From: Pontibacillus halophilus JSM 076056 = DSM 19796
GTDB lineage: Bacteria; Bacillota; Bacilli; Bacillales; BH030062
Direction of reading: 5' to 3'
Assembly: GCF_000425205.1 (NCBI RefSeq)
Contig: NZ_AULI01000008.1
Location: 186,001-250,000, forward strand
Length of the DNA stretch: 64,000 bases
Shown here: positions 1 through 8,252 of the stretch, piece by piece
Layout of the letters: every line of letters begins with the position of its first letter
Position numbering within the stretch: position 1 is the first letter of the stretch
Notes under the pieces: generated by a model
Database searches by the model: none
What the model saw: only the letters and a program-made list of their open reading frames with translations
Told to the model about the DNA's origin: nothing
Translations under genes and position numbers: made by a program

Positions 1-102
1 AAATTCTCCATGACTTAATTTAACATGAGAACGACAAACCTCTAAAAACCTCTATTCTACACAATCTACTACCACATTCTGTTTCACCGATAGGAAAACC
101 CC

Positions 103-132
103 TTGCATTTGTCAGAATAGTTAGGATATACT
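103..132 (+). promoter_or_regulatory. SigA-type promoter of the ABC-F gene
   Basis: TTGCAT (103-108) and TATACT (127-132) are separated by 18 bases, a good vegetative promoter. Transcription would start near 139, giving a leader of about 220 bases before the ABC-F coding region. Confidence 0.6.
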
Positions 133-138
133 TGTGCT

Positions 139-357
139 AACTATTTCTTAGAAAGGTGTGAAACGTAGCGCAATGAAGTACTAATCCTATCAACCTTAAC
201 GAGTTGAATACCGAGAACCACTTAAATGGAAATTAACTCGTTCCAGATAGGATAAGTATGTCTTTTTATAGACTTTATGCGCACCGATTACCCAATCATA
301 GGGACTCGTGTACCCATTACTTATTTCCTCTCTGGTGCGTACAGGGAGGATTTTTTT
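139..357 (+). promoter_or_regulatory. Structured 5' leader of the ABC-F gene (possible attenuator)
   Basis: Two nested stems are visible: ATCCTATC (184-191) pairs with GATAGGAT (246-253), and inside it AACGAGTT (198-205) pairs with AACTCGTT (235-242). A T-rich stretch (261-267) follows. A short reading frame (GTG or ATG at 158/173, stop 182-184) lies just before the first arm. ABC-F resistance genes such as vmlR are commonly controlled by ribosome-stalling attenuation in a long leader, and this layout would suit it. ACTCG at 304-308 can pair with CGAGT inside the first arm, offering an alternative fold. The mechanism is inferred. Confidence 0.5.
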
Positions 358-1935
358 ATGCGATTGATGCATGCGAAGAACATTCATTACTCAATCGGAG
401 ACCGTACGCTCCTTCATATTGATGAATTAGCCATTCATCGTAGCGACCGAATTGGACTAATCGGCGAAAATGGAGAAGGTAAATCCATGTTACTTCATTA
501 TTTGATGGGAGAACTGGAGGGAGTACAAGATGTACGCTGGTATGGAACAAGAGCCTATTTCAAACAACTACACTCTTCCACTGGCAATGTGAGCGGAGGT
601 GAGTTCACCCTTCAAGAGCTCGACCGGGTCTTCCAAGAACAAGCTGAACTCCTGCTCCTCGATGAGCCGACGAATAATCTGGACTGGCAGCACGTTGAAG
701 CGTTCGAGAAGCGATTGCTTCACACCAGACAACCATTTGTGATCGTTTCTCACGACAGACAGCTACTTGACCGATTATGCACGACGATTTGGGAACTAAA
801 GGATGGAAAGCTCTCCATCTACAAAGGAAATCATGAAGATTATGTAGCGATGAAGAAAGTGGAGCAAGACCAACAGCAACAATCTTATGAAGCTTACACG
901 AAAGAAAAGAAACGACTACTTGAGCGAGCCAGGCAGAAAGAGCAACAGGCGAAAGGCATGCGAAAGCCCCCTTCACGAATGGGCAACTCCGAATGGCAAT
1001 TGCACAAAGGAAAAGCTAAAGGCAAACAGCAGAAGGTCGAACGCGTTACGAAGGTCATCCAAGAGCGACTAGACCGTCTTGAACAGGTCGACAAACCCTA
1101 TGAAGAAGCACCGCTCACAATGGAACACCAACACTTACGTCCAATTCACGGTACGTACGTGATGACGGCTAAATCGTTAACCGCTCCAAAGCCGAATACT
1201 TCCCTTTATTACATTGAACAACTGGAGCTATTGAATGGGAAGAAAACAGCGATAGTCGGACCAAATGGATGCGGGAAGACAACGCTCATCAAGCAACTCT
1301 TGAAGGAACATCACCCGATCATTTGGACGTCACAAGCTCGTGTTGGCTACTTCTCGCAAACGCTACACAGCCTACCAAAAGAAGATACAATCTTATCATT
1401 TATCGAGAAAGACAGCCCACTCTCTTCATCAATGATACGGACGATTCTTGGACGCCTCCACTTTTACCGGGCAGACGTTCATAAATCGATTGACGTTCTG
1501 TCTGGAGGAGAGCGAGTTAAAGTTGCCCTTGCAAAGCTAGTAACGGGAGACTACAACATTCTCGTCCTTGATGAACCGACCAACCATCTAGACATTGAAG
1601 CCATTGAAGCATTAGAGAAACTGCTTATTGCATACAATGGCACTGTCTTATTTGTGTCCCACGACCGTCGATTCGTTGATCGTGTTGCTGATTCACTATG
1701 GACCTTTCAAGATAATACCGTTCACATGTTCCAAGGTTCTTTGAGTGAGTGGAAGGAGCACGTAACCAACCCACCTATGCAGGATGAAGCAACCTATGAC
1801 CTACTCACGCTAGAAACAAAGCTTTCTGAACTTATCAGTCGAATTAGTGTACCTGCTCCTGGTGATGATTCGGACCAACTGGAACAAGAGTATCAAATGG
1901 TCTTAGCCAAGATTAGACAACTTAAATCCAAATAA
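358..1935 (+). CDS. ABC-F family ATPase, ribosome-protection/antibiotic-resistance type (Vga/Msr/VmlR-like)
   Basis: The 525-residue protein has two ABC domains and no membrane segment, as in ABC-F translation factors that bind the ribosomal E site. Domain 1 has Walker A GENGEGKS (about 36-43), signature SGGE (79-82), Walker B LLLLDEPTNNLD and an SHDRQ switch. Domain 2 has GPNGCGKTT, LSGGERVK, LVLDEPTNHLD and SHDRR. The linker between them is long and very basic (KEKKRLLERARQKEQQ region), as in resistance ABC-Fs. The distance from Walker A to the first signature is short, as in Vga/Msr/VmlR. The start at 358 was chosen over 277 because AGGGAGGA sits 7-8 bases upstream. The leader suggests drug-inducible expression. 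Substrate class cannot be read from sequence. Confidence 0.85.
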   Translation: MRLMHAKNIHYSIGDRTLLHIDELAIHRSDRIGLIGENGEGKSMLLHYLMGELEGVQDVRWYGTRAYFKQLHSSTGNVSGGEFTLQELDRVFQEQAELLLLDEPTNNLDWQHVEAFEKRLLHTRQPFVIVSHDRQLLDRLCTTIWELKDGKLSIYKGNHEDYVAMKKVEQDQQQQSYEAYTKEKKRLLERARQKEQQAKGMRKPPSRMGNSEWQLHKGKAKGKQQKVERVTKVIQERLDRLEQVDKPYEEAPLTMEHQHLRPIHGTYVMTAKSLTAPKPNTSLYYIEQLELLNGKKTAIVGPNGCGKTTLIKQLLKEHHPIIWTSQARVGYFSQTLHSLPKEDTILSFIEKDSPLSSSMIRTILGRLHFYRADVHKSIDVLSGGERVKVALAKLVTGDYNILVLDEPTNHLDIEAIEALEKLLIAYNGTVLFVSHDRRFVDRVADSLWTFQDNTVHMFQGSLSEWKEHVTNPPMQDEATYDLLTLETKLSELISRISVPAPGDDSDQLEQEYQMVLAKIRQLKSK

Positions 1936-1940
1936 TCAGG

Positions 1941-1969
1941 AAGCCCTGTCATCTTCGACAGGGCTTTTG
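1941..1969 (+). terminator. Rho-independent terminator after the ABC-F gene
   Basis: AAGCCCTGTC, a 6-base loop and GACAGGGCTT followed by TTGT form a stable hairpin just after the stop codon. Confidence 0.85.
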
Positions 1970-2049
1970 TATTCTACTAGCTAAAGGTTATGAGATTTAG
2001 GAGCAGCGGGCAGACTAGACATAACAATCTATTTGAGAAAGGTGAACCT

Positions 2050-2748
2050 ATGAATAATTCTTCAAGTATCCTCCATCTGTTCTATGTGCTTGTTATGCTT
2101 TCTGGTGCACTCTACTTTCTATATTTAAGCCGTAGGAGAAAAGGTGTTCCAGGGTTTGAGTACATGATTGCCATCATTATCCCAACCTGGTCTGGGGCGG
2201 CTTATTTGTCCATTGCTCTTGGACAAGGTCTACTCGAACAACCTGATAAAACCGTCTATTTTGCTCGCTACATTGACTGGGTCGTGACGACGCCACTGTT
2301 ACTACTTGCGTTAGCCTTTACTGCCATGTTCTATGAGAAGAAGAAGAATAAGACAATCTTATTTACATTGATTACAGCTGATGTGTTTATGATCCTGACT
2401 GGACTCATCGCCGATTTCTCTAAAGAGAGCACTCATCTCATCTGGTATGGCTTAGGCGTCATCGCTTTACTCATTATTTTATACGTTGTGTGGTATCCAC
2501 TACGCTCGATTGCTGATGCAGGTGGCCATGAACTATCGAAACACTACAAACGGACAGCAGCTTATTTAACCTCATTCTGGGTCCTTTATCCAACAATCTG
2601 GCTGCTTGGCCCTTCTGGTATTGGGTTGGCCCAGGAAATGGTGGATGTCATCGGATTTGTTGTCTTGCCTATCTTCTCAAAGGTTGGATTCAGTATCCTT
2701 GATCTTCACGGATTACGTAAATTAAGGGAAGCGGCTACGACTGTGTAA
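2050..2748 (+). CDS. Microbial rhodopsin of the xenorhodopsin/Anabaena-sensory-rhodopsin clade
   Basis: A seven-helix retinal protein of 232 residues. Helix C reads ARYIDWVVTTPLLLL, giving R73, the proton-acceptor position D76, T80 and A87 (a DTA motif). Helix G reads LPIFSKVGFSILDLHGL with the retinal lysine K211. The usual second counter-ion (Asp212 of bacteriorhodopsin) is Pro207, and D218 matches Asp217 of Anabaena sensory rhodopsin. Pro at this place plus the cytoplasmic Asp are hallmarks of the xenorhodopsin clade, whose studied members are inward proton pumps or sensors. The start at 2050 follows GAAAGGTG; an upstream in-frame start at 1990 has no such site. No retinal-synthesis or transducer gene is near. 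It overlaps the convergent hydrolase gene by 14 bases. Confidence 0.9.
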   Translation: MNNSSSILHLFYVLVMLSGALYFLYLSRRRKGVPGFEYMIAIIIPTWSGAAYLSIALGQGLLEQPDKTVYFARYIDWVVTTPLLLLALAFTAMFYEKKKNKTILFTLITADVFMILTGLIADFSKESTHLIWYGLGVIALLIILYVVWYPLRSIADAGGHELSKHYKRTAAYLTSFWVLYPTIWLLGPSGIGLAQEMVDVIGFVVLPIFSKVGFSILDLHGLRKLREAATTV

Positions 2749-4021
2749 AGTAGTTCATAGCCTGCTTAAGGAAATGGGCAGCCTCTTCCCGCTCTAAATA
2801 ATTAAAATGGTTCCACCCACTTTGAACGTGCGGCATGCGTATCCCATTGATTGACGCCATGTTGTTGTTATGAACAATGAGATCATGGGACAGGTTCAAG
2901 TAGTTCCCGACAAATGCGAAATAGGGCTTGTGAGCAGTGAATGGGTCAACTTCATTCAGCTCATTCGTAAAGCCACTCTCATTGGCTAAATCCTTAATCC
3001 CTTTGAGCGCCCCACGCTTGGTTAAATCCTTTAAATCCTTCTCCTTGATATCGAGGATATGGAGAAACTCAGCGGCCATAAGGAGCGTTCGCGTTAACAT
3101 CGGGATACCTGCCCAAATTGACCCGTCGTTCGGAGTTCCTGCCATCATTAGCTGATGGATAGGTGCTCCATATTGAGCTCTGGCAGACCGACTCACAAGG
3201 CCACCCATGCTATGTGCATACACCATTACTTCTCCGTCATAACTAGACGTAGCACGCTTCAACTGGTCTGCAAAGCGCTTCGCACTGATCGCAATGGGGT
3301 CATCAATCGTGTAATACTCATATCCAAGGACTGTGAACTCGTTCTTTAACAGCTGAAACAATTGTAAATGGTCCTCAGTCGTTAACGTCCCAGCTAACCC
3401 ATGCACAAGCACAGCGACTCTATTCGGGGAAGGTGGCATTTCTTCTATAGGAAGCTTCACAAGCTCCCCATCTTGCTCCTTTAGAAGGAATAACCCAACA
3501 TCATCGTGCTGACTTCTCTTCTTCACACGATGCTTCGAGATATAGAAGGACTGGGAAGGTTCTTTCTTTTGAGGTTGCTTCGTTCGAAGCACCTCTTTTT
3601 CTCGTTCTTTAAATCGAAACATCTCCTCCATATGCTTCCTGCGAACTTCTGTCTTTTGCTCCTTCCCTTCTTGGCGATGGGCGAGCAGCTCCATTTTCGG
3701 CTCCATTTCAGCGAACAGTTTCATCGAGTCCTGTTCTAGCTCGACTAGATTCATAAAGTCCTCCTGTATGGCAAAGAAGAATTCATCCTCCTTTCCATAT
3801 AAATCAATCCATGTATCTGGTACAGCCCCCGTCACTTCAACCCGATACAACGCACATTGTTCACAATGCTTTGCCTTGTTCAGCATCCCTTGTTTATGCG
3901 GGACCTCTTCTACTTTAATTTTACTTCCGTCAATCACGAATTCTCCACTATGACTCATAATAGAGAAATCCCCTTCAACAGGATCAATAATAATCCTTCC
4001 GTCTACAAATCGGACACCCAT
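2735..4021 (-). CDS. Alpha/beta hydrolase, lipase-like
   Basis: The C-terminal half has a lipase-type hydrolase fold: the oxyanion segment VLVHGLAG, the nucleophile elbow AHSMGGL, a late Asp (HDLIVHN) and a late His (WNHFNYL) as a likely Ser-Asp-His triad. The elbow begins with Ala where Gly is more usual. The N-terminal 170 residues are charged, with a Lys/Glu-rich segment, and show no domain I know. No signal peptide is visible, so it is probably cytoplasmic. The start at 4021 is preferred over 4042 because GGGAGGAG lies 7 bases upstream. It converges on the rhodopsin gene with a 14-base overlap. Substrate unknown. Confidence 0.75.
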   Translation of the reverse strand: MGVRFVDGRIIIDPVEGDFSIMSHSGEFVIDGSKIKVEEVPHKQGMLNKAKHCEQCALYRVEVTGAVPDTWIDLYGKEDEFFFAIQEDFMNLVELEQDSMKLFAEMEPKMELLAHRQEGKEQKTEVRRKHMEEMFRFKEREKEVLRTKQPQKKEPSQSFYISKHRVKKRSQHDDVGLFLLKEQDGELVKLPIEEMPPSPNRVAVLVHGLAGTLTTEDHLQLFQLLKNEFTVLGYEYYTIDDPIAISAKRFADQLKRATSSYDGEVMVYAHSMGGLVSRSARAQYGAPIHQLMMAGTPNDGSIWAGIPMLTRTLLMAAEFLHILDIKEKDLKDLTKRGALKGIKDLANESGFTNELNEVDPFTAHKPYFAFVGNYLNLSHDLIVHNNNMASINGIRMPHVQSGWNHFNYLEREEAAHFLKQAMNYFTQS

Positions 4022-4116
4022 ACTGCCACTCCTCCCGCTCATTCGTCTATGTATAGTTTATGTTGAAAAGAGAGTTTGAGGACTCCACGACCCAACGTTC
4101 CCCTATGCGAATATGG

Positions 4117-4143
4117 AAAAACAGGTCCTAAAGACCTGTTTTA
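4117..4143 (-). terminator. Terminator, AAAACAGGTC hairpin
   Basis: A perfect AACAGGTC/GACCTGTT stem with a five-base loop, followed on the minus strand by a T-run. The stop codon of a small minus-strand reading frame falls in its loop. Confidence 0.7.
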
Positions 4144-4247
4144 ACCAGTAAGAAGAATATAAGAAACGTTATACCGTTCACGAGAAACGTGTCGACTAAG
4201 CCATAACACCAAATTGAAAACCCTGCATTATAAATCGATTCTTCCAT
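4128..4247 (-). CDS. Possible 39-residue membrane protein
   Basis: This short frame begins MEESIYNAGF and ends in a hydrophobic stretch of about 20 residues followed by KTGL, so it would be a single-pass membrane peptide. Its TAG stop lies in the loop of a clear terminator, which suggests the transcript ends here. The ribosome binding site is weak (GGGAG, about 17 bases away). It could equally be the C-terminal remnant of a larger membrane protein, since the frame stays open a little upstream. The remainder of the gap between the hydrolase and proA-like genes shows nothing recognisable. Confidence 0.3.
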   Translation of the reverse strand: MEESIYNAGFSIWCYGLVDTFLVNGITFLIFFLLVKTGL

Positions 4248-4383
4248 GAGTTGAGATGATTCTACTCCCACTTCGCTGTTACGTCAACAAAGACTTCTAG
4301 AGGAGCGTTTTAAGTTTAAGTCATCACCGATTAGAAAGGATGTCCCATTGAGACTCAGTCTATATATAGATCTCCACATAAAT

Positions 4384-4420
4384 AAGAACCGCTCAGACCA
4401 TACTGGTCTAAGCGGTTCTT
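4384..4420 (-). terminator. Terminator of the proA-like gene
   Basis: AAGAACCGCT and AGCGGTTCTT flank an inner AGACC/GGTCT stem just after the stop codon, giving a long hairpin usable on both strands. Confidence 0.8.
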
Positions 4421-4429
4421 CAATCTGAA

Positions 4430-5647
4430 TTATTTAGCGGTCACAATATATTTCAAGGTCGTTAAGGAAGTGACAGAGATTGGACCACGTTGAGGGCTCT
4501 TCTCTGTGTGAAGACCTAGCGTGACATCTTTCGTTAACTCGTTTCCTGGAAGCGGAGAAGCATTCACATAAATAGCTGTAGCATCCATTAGCTTCTTGAA
4601 CTTCTCTGCTGTTGCTTTATTTTCTGTGACAATTCCTTCTGTATGCTTCGCTCCATGAACTTCCATATAAGCCATTGCCTCGTTCACGCTCTGAACCACA
4701 ACGATGCGTAGAGTTGGCTGATTGGAATCGTGACGTCCTACAAGGTTCGGCATAATTTGAGAAGCTGCATAGTCCGCTTGGATGTTAATGCCGTTCTCAA
4801 CGACTGATTTATGCAGTGCCTCTTTGTTTTCCGTTAACCAGCGTTTATGAAGGACAAGCGTATCTATAGCTGTTTCATCCACTGTACGATTCGCAACGGA
4901 TTCAAACAGAAGATGAAGGGCCTTCTCAGAGTCTGCATCTCCATCGATATACACATGGCGATGCGCCTTCGGGGTATTCAGGACTGGGAACGTACTTCCA
5001 TGAACACCTTCCACCACTGAACCTTCACCTGGAATGACTAAATCAATCACGTCTTCCGATGCAAGAAGCTGTTGAGTAGTGGAACGATTTCCTTCATCCA
5101 ACAACTGAACTGCTTCGCTAGGAAGTCCGTTTTTCTGGAGTGCTTTCTGGACAAGTTCTACAATTGCTCCATTTGTATAACGGATAGATTGAAGCCCACC
5201 AATTAACAGGGCATTTCCTGTCTTAATGCTTAATGCGATAGCATCAACTGTGACGCGCGGACGTTGCTCTCCGATGAGGGCAATCACCCCAACTGGAACC
5301 TGGAGCTGTTCTACGTGGTGACGTTCTAGGTCCCACTCTTTCCCTCTCTTCCATGTCGGATCATCCATCTTGGCAACTCGACGGAAGCGGTCTGCCATCA
5401 CAGAAATCGCTTCTTTCCGTAGCGTCATCTGGTCAATTGGAAGATGATCGATGAACGAGTAACGTGCTTCTCCAATATCTCGATCATTTCCACGCAGGAT
5501 TGTCTCGCTTTCTGAATCGAGGAGATCCGCAATATCATTTAATAGGCGGTCTTTCTCACTCGTTGATAGAACGCTAAGACGCTTCGATAATTTTTTTGCT
5601 TTCGTTGCTTGTTCGGTTACACTCATCATTTCTTTCGTGACACTCAT
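4430..5647 (-). CDS. ProA-like protein (gamma-glutamyl phosphate reductase family) without catalytic cysteine
   Basis: The 405-residue protein follows ProA along its length: VGVIALIGEQRPRVTVDAIAL (about 119-139), a cofactor region with KTGNALLIGG, HVYIDGDAD (231-239), GAKHTEGIVTEN, and a C-terminal AIYVNAS...RGP...LTTLKYI. Genuine ProA carries the catalytic Cys in a SVCNA-type motif before ETLLVH; here the same place reads VDETAIDTLVLH, with Glu258 at the Cys position. The whole protein contains no cysteine at all, so the thiohemiacetal chemistry of ProA is impossible. No proB or proC is adjacent. It may be a regulator, a binding protein or an enzyme with other chemistry. AGGGAGGA before the ATG supports the start. 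Confidence 0.75.
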   Translation of the reverse strand: MSVTKEMMSVTEQATKAKKLSKRLSVLSTSEKDRLLNDIADLLDSESETILRGNDRDIGEARYSFIDHLPIDQMTLRKEAISVMADRFRRVAKMDDPTWKRGKEWDLERHHVEQLQVPVGVIALIGEQRPRVTVDAIALSIKTGNALLIGGLQSIRYTNGAIVELVQKALQKNGLPSEAVQLLDEGNRSTTQQLLASEDVIDLVIPGEGSVVEGVHGSTFPVLNTPKAHRHVYIDGDADSEKALHLLFESVANRTVDETAIDTLVLHKRWLTENKEALHKSVVENGINIQADYAASQIMPNLVGRHDSNQPTLRIVVVQSVNEAMAYMEVHGAKHTEGIVTENKATAEKFKKLMDATAIYVNASPLPGNELTKDVTLGLHTEKSPQRGPISVTSLTTLKYIVTAK

Positions 5648-5841
5648 CGAAATCCTCCCTTATACCTGATCAAAGACTACTTCTAACGAAACTATTCCTC
5701 TCTTGTAGGTACAATAAACGTCCATTACAGGAATGTTTCTAAAGTTGCAGTCAGACTTTCCCTTATTTCCGTTACTTCGATAAGGAAGTCAGAATTCCTT
5801 TAAACTTTTTTCCACCTATCCTTTAATGGTCTATAAGATTA

Positions 5842-6396
5842 CTAGAAGTTCGTCTTCGCCCGTCCCTCACTTTGTTTAAGCAAGGAATAGACATACGTAT
5901 CATATGCTTCTCCATTCTGATACATATAGTCCCGCAGTACCCCTTCCTTAACGAAACCGAATTTAGTCAACAATTGTTGAGAGGGGATGTTTTCCTTAAA
6001 GACAACCGCCCCGATTCTTCTGAGGCTAAGCTCGTTAAACCCGTACTGAAGGACTTTGTCTAAAGCCTCCGAAGCGTATCCCTTCCTCCATTGCTTAGGA
6101 TGTATTTCATAGCCAACTTCAGCCCGTTTATGCTTCTCGGACCAGGCATGATAGCCAATTGTACCAATGATTTGTTGTTCTCCTTCAACTTCAATGCCCC
6201 AACGGATTCCCCGCTTCTCCTTGTAGCTAGTCGCAAAGGAATCAACGAACGCTTCTGCTTCTTCAATCCTCCGTAACGTGTCTTGTCCATAGTATTGTGT
6301 GATACCATCATGAGAAAAACAGGAAAAAATGCCTTGTGAATCTTTCTTGGTGATCTCCCTAAGAACCAATCTCTCTGTACTCAAAGTGGGGACCAT
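5842..6396 (-). CDS. GNAT acetyltransferase, RimJ/RimL type
   Basis: The 184-residue protein opens with LSTERLVLREIT, typical of the RimJ/RimL subgroup that acetylates protein N-termini or small molecules. Acetyl-CoA binding is indicated by EVGYEIHPKQWRKGYASEAL (pyrophosphate loop QWRKGYA), and the fold closes with ENIPSQQLLTKFGFVKEG. The start follows GAGGAGG. It stands alone on its strand, with no visible partner. Substrate is unknown. Confidence 0.8.
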   Translation of the reverse strand: MVPTLSTERLVLREITKKDSQGIFSCFSHDGITQYYGQDTLRRIEEAEAFVDSFATSYKEKRGIRWGIEVEGEQQIIGTIGYHAWSEKHKRAEVGYEIHPKQWRKGYASEALDKVLQYGFNELSLRRIGAVVFKENIPSQQLLTKFGFVKEGVLRDYMYQNGEAYDTYVYSLLKQSEGRAKTNF

Positions 6397-6486
6397 TGGA
6401 TCTGCCTCCTCGACTGTTTCTTCTACATGATTTCTTCACCCTGTAATGCTTTTCCTCTTTGCCATGACAACACACATCAATCTGCA

Positions 6487-6519
6487 ATAAAAAAAGCTGA
6501 ACCCTAAGGGTCCAGCTTC
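6487..6519 (-). terminator. Terminator of the monooxygenase gene
   Basis: AAGCTGGACCC and GGGTTCAGCTT (minus strand, one mismatch) followed by seven T residues. Confidence 0.8.
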
Positions 6520-6525
6520 TTCCTT

Positions 6526-6819
6526 TTAGCCTTCAACTAACGTTAATTTGTGTACTTCACGATTCGCTAGTAAGTCGTTCGTGTTCTCGCGGTAAGATCT
6601 ATAATGATCTGAGTTAATGTGCGCATTCAACGCTTCTTCGTCCTTGTATGTTTCCAAGAGCACGAATGCGTTCTCCACGCTCGATTCATAAAGAGCGTAG
6701 CCAAGGTTGCCTTCCTCTTCTACAGAAGCATCCCGAGCACGTTCAAGCTCTGTGCGAAGAGCCTCCTTCTGACCTTCTTTAGCTGTTAAAATGGCTGTGA
6801 TTTGAATGGTTTCGTTCAT
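6526..6819 (-). CDS. Antibiotic-biosynthesis-monooxygenase-domain (ABM) protein
   Basis: A 97-residue ferredoxin-like protein: ITAILTAKEGQKEALRTEL, EEGNLGYALYES, AFVLLETYKDEEALNAHINSDHY are the standard ABM/YgiN-type segments. Such proteins are small dimeric cofactor-free oxygenases or quinol monooxygenases. The start at 6819 is set by AAAGGAGAA; the frame open to 6867 is probably not translated. It is a single gene with its own terminator. Confidence 0.8.
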   Translation of the reverse strand: MNETIQITAILTAKEGQKEALRTELERARDASVEEEGNLGYALYESSVENAFVLLETYKDEEALNAHINSDHYRSYRENTNDLLANREVHKLTLVEG

Positions 6820-6893
6820 GCTGCATTCTCCTTTAATTCGAGTTTCAACACCTTCATTGTAAAACATTCCACAATAGGAGGCATTTTATTAGC

Positions 6894-8252
6894 TTACAGA
6901 TCTCGACGAAGCGCACGTAATACATCAATCCTCGTCGCTTTACGAGCCGGTTTCATGCCGGAAAGAACCGCTATCCCTACGCAAAGCGTCACACAAATAA
7001 CAACGAGTGACAAAGGGATGTAGGAAAGTTGGATTGCCTCTTCTACTCCTTCCCCAAATGCAATTTCAATAACATAGGGGAGCATAAAGTTGATCCCTAT
7101 GCTAATGAGATAGGCGACAACTAAGCCAACAAATGCCCCAATCACACCAATTGCCCCACTTTCAAGAAGGAAGATTTGCCGAATCATTTTCGGCTGCCCT
7201 CCTATTGCTTTCATGATCCCTATATCTTGCGTACGTTCTGTCACAGCCATATTCATCGTGTTGTAGATTCCGATAGAAGCAATAAGCAGCGCAATTGTAC
7301 CGATTAATACAAGTCCAATCTTGACCACTGCAAATACAGTGTTTACTTGGTTCAATTCTTCCGTTACTGAGTAAATAAAGTACCCTTGTTCCTTCAGCTC
7401 TTCAGAAATCGAAGAAACGCTCTCAATATCCTCAGCAATAACTTTCACTTCTTGGTAACTATTGTTGCTATCTGCCATGATGGATTTCTGTTCCTCTTCA
7501 CTCATGTTCGGGTCTAATATGAGTCCATTAGGAGTGCCTGTAAACGCCTCAACCGCTGATAAGGTAGACTGTGACACGTATACATCAACATCACGAAGCC
7601 AGTCACGAGAAGGGGCTTTCTTCTTCCCAACAACCGTAAGCGTAAGATCCTTCGAGACCCATTCGTCGTCCTTATATTGCTCGATTGTCAACGTAACTTC
7701 TTCTCCAACCAAGGAATTCTTCAGTCTAAATTCTTCCTTCACTACACCTTCTTCGGTATACCTCTCGTCGGACGCTTCCTCTTTCGCACCTTCTACATAA
7801 AATAGCTGTTCGGTGTGGTGCCCAATTAGGATTTCTCCATCTTTCTCGGGCATTCTCCCCTCTTCAAGCTCGACTCCCGCTTTCACTTCTGATGGGAAAT
7901 CAACGACGAGTATAGACTGGTCAAATTGAAACTGCCCATAAGTAATGCGGGCTCGGTTATTCAGAAGATAGCTTTGTCTCGTTACAGCCTTGACGTTCGC
8001 CACCGATTGTAATTCTTCGATATGCTCTTCTGAAATGGACTCCCCATCTTCTGTTCCATGAACAGACACTTCCGTAACAGCTTGATTCTGCAATATTTCT
8101 CCTTGTATGTACTTTTGAGCACCGAACCCAATCGATGCAAGTATGATTAGAAAGGCACATCCAATGGCGGTAGCGAGGACGGTCATAAACACTCGTGACT
8201 TGTTCTTCTTCATATTCTGCCTGATAAATCGAAAACGATCGTTGACCTTCAT
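6894..8252 (-). CDS. ABC transporter permease, MacB/FtsX type
   Basis: A 452-residue permease with one N-terminal membrane helix (about 19-45), a large extracytoplasmic MacB-like core domain rich in Glu (about 46-300), and three C-terminal helices ending in GMKPARKATRIDVLRALR, the usual FtsX signature end. Such proteins work as mechanotransmitters that expel peptides, lipids or antimicrobials rather than as classical channels. The ATG overlaps the stop of the ATPase gene by four bases (ATGA), so the two are translationally coupled. Confidence 0.85.
   Translation of the reverse strand: MKVNDRFRFIRQNMKKNKSRVFMTVLATAIGCAFLIILASIGFGAQKYIQGEILQNQAVTEVSVHGTEDGESISEEHIEELQSVANVKAVTRQSYLLNNRARITYGQFQFDQSILVVDFPSEVKAGVELEEGRMPEKDGEILIGHHTEQLFYVEGAKEEASDERYTEEGVVKEEFRLKNSLVGEEVTLTIEQYKDDEWVSKDLTLTVVGKKKAPSRDWLRDVDVYVSQSTLSAVEAFTGTPNGLILDPNMSEEEQKSIMADSNNSYQEVKVIAEDIESVSSISEELKEQGYFIYSVTEELNQVNTVFAVVKIGLVLIGTIALLIASIGIYNTMNMAVTERTQDIGIMKAIGGQPKMIRQIFLLESGAIGVIGAFVGLVVAYLISIGINFMLPYVIEIAFGEGVEEAIQLSYIPLSLVVICVTLCVGIAVLSGMKPARKATRIDVLRALRRDL

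Noticed and set aside
605-976. Minus-strand frame of 123 codons inside the ABC-F gene
   Set aside because: Composition is that of a shadow of the ABC-F coding sequence; no start signal.
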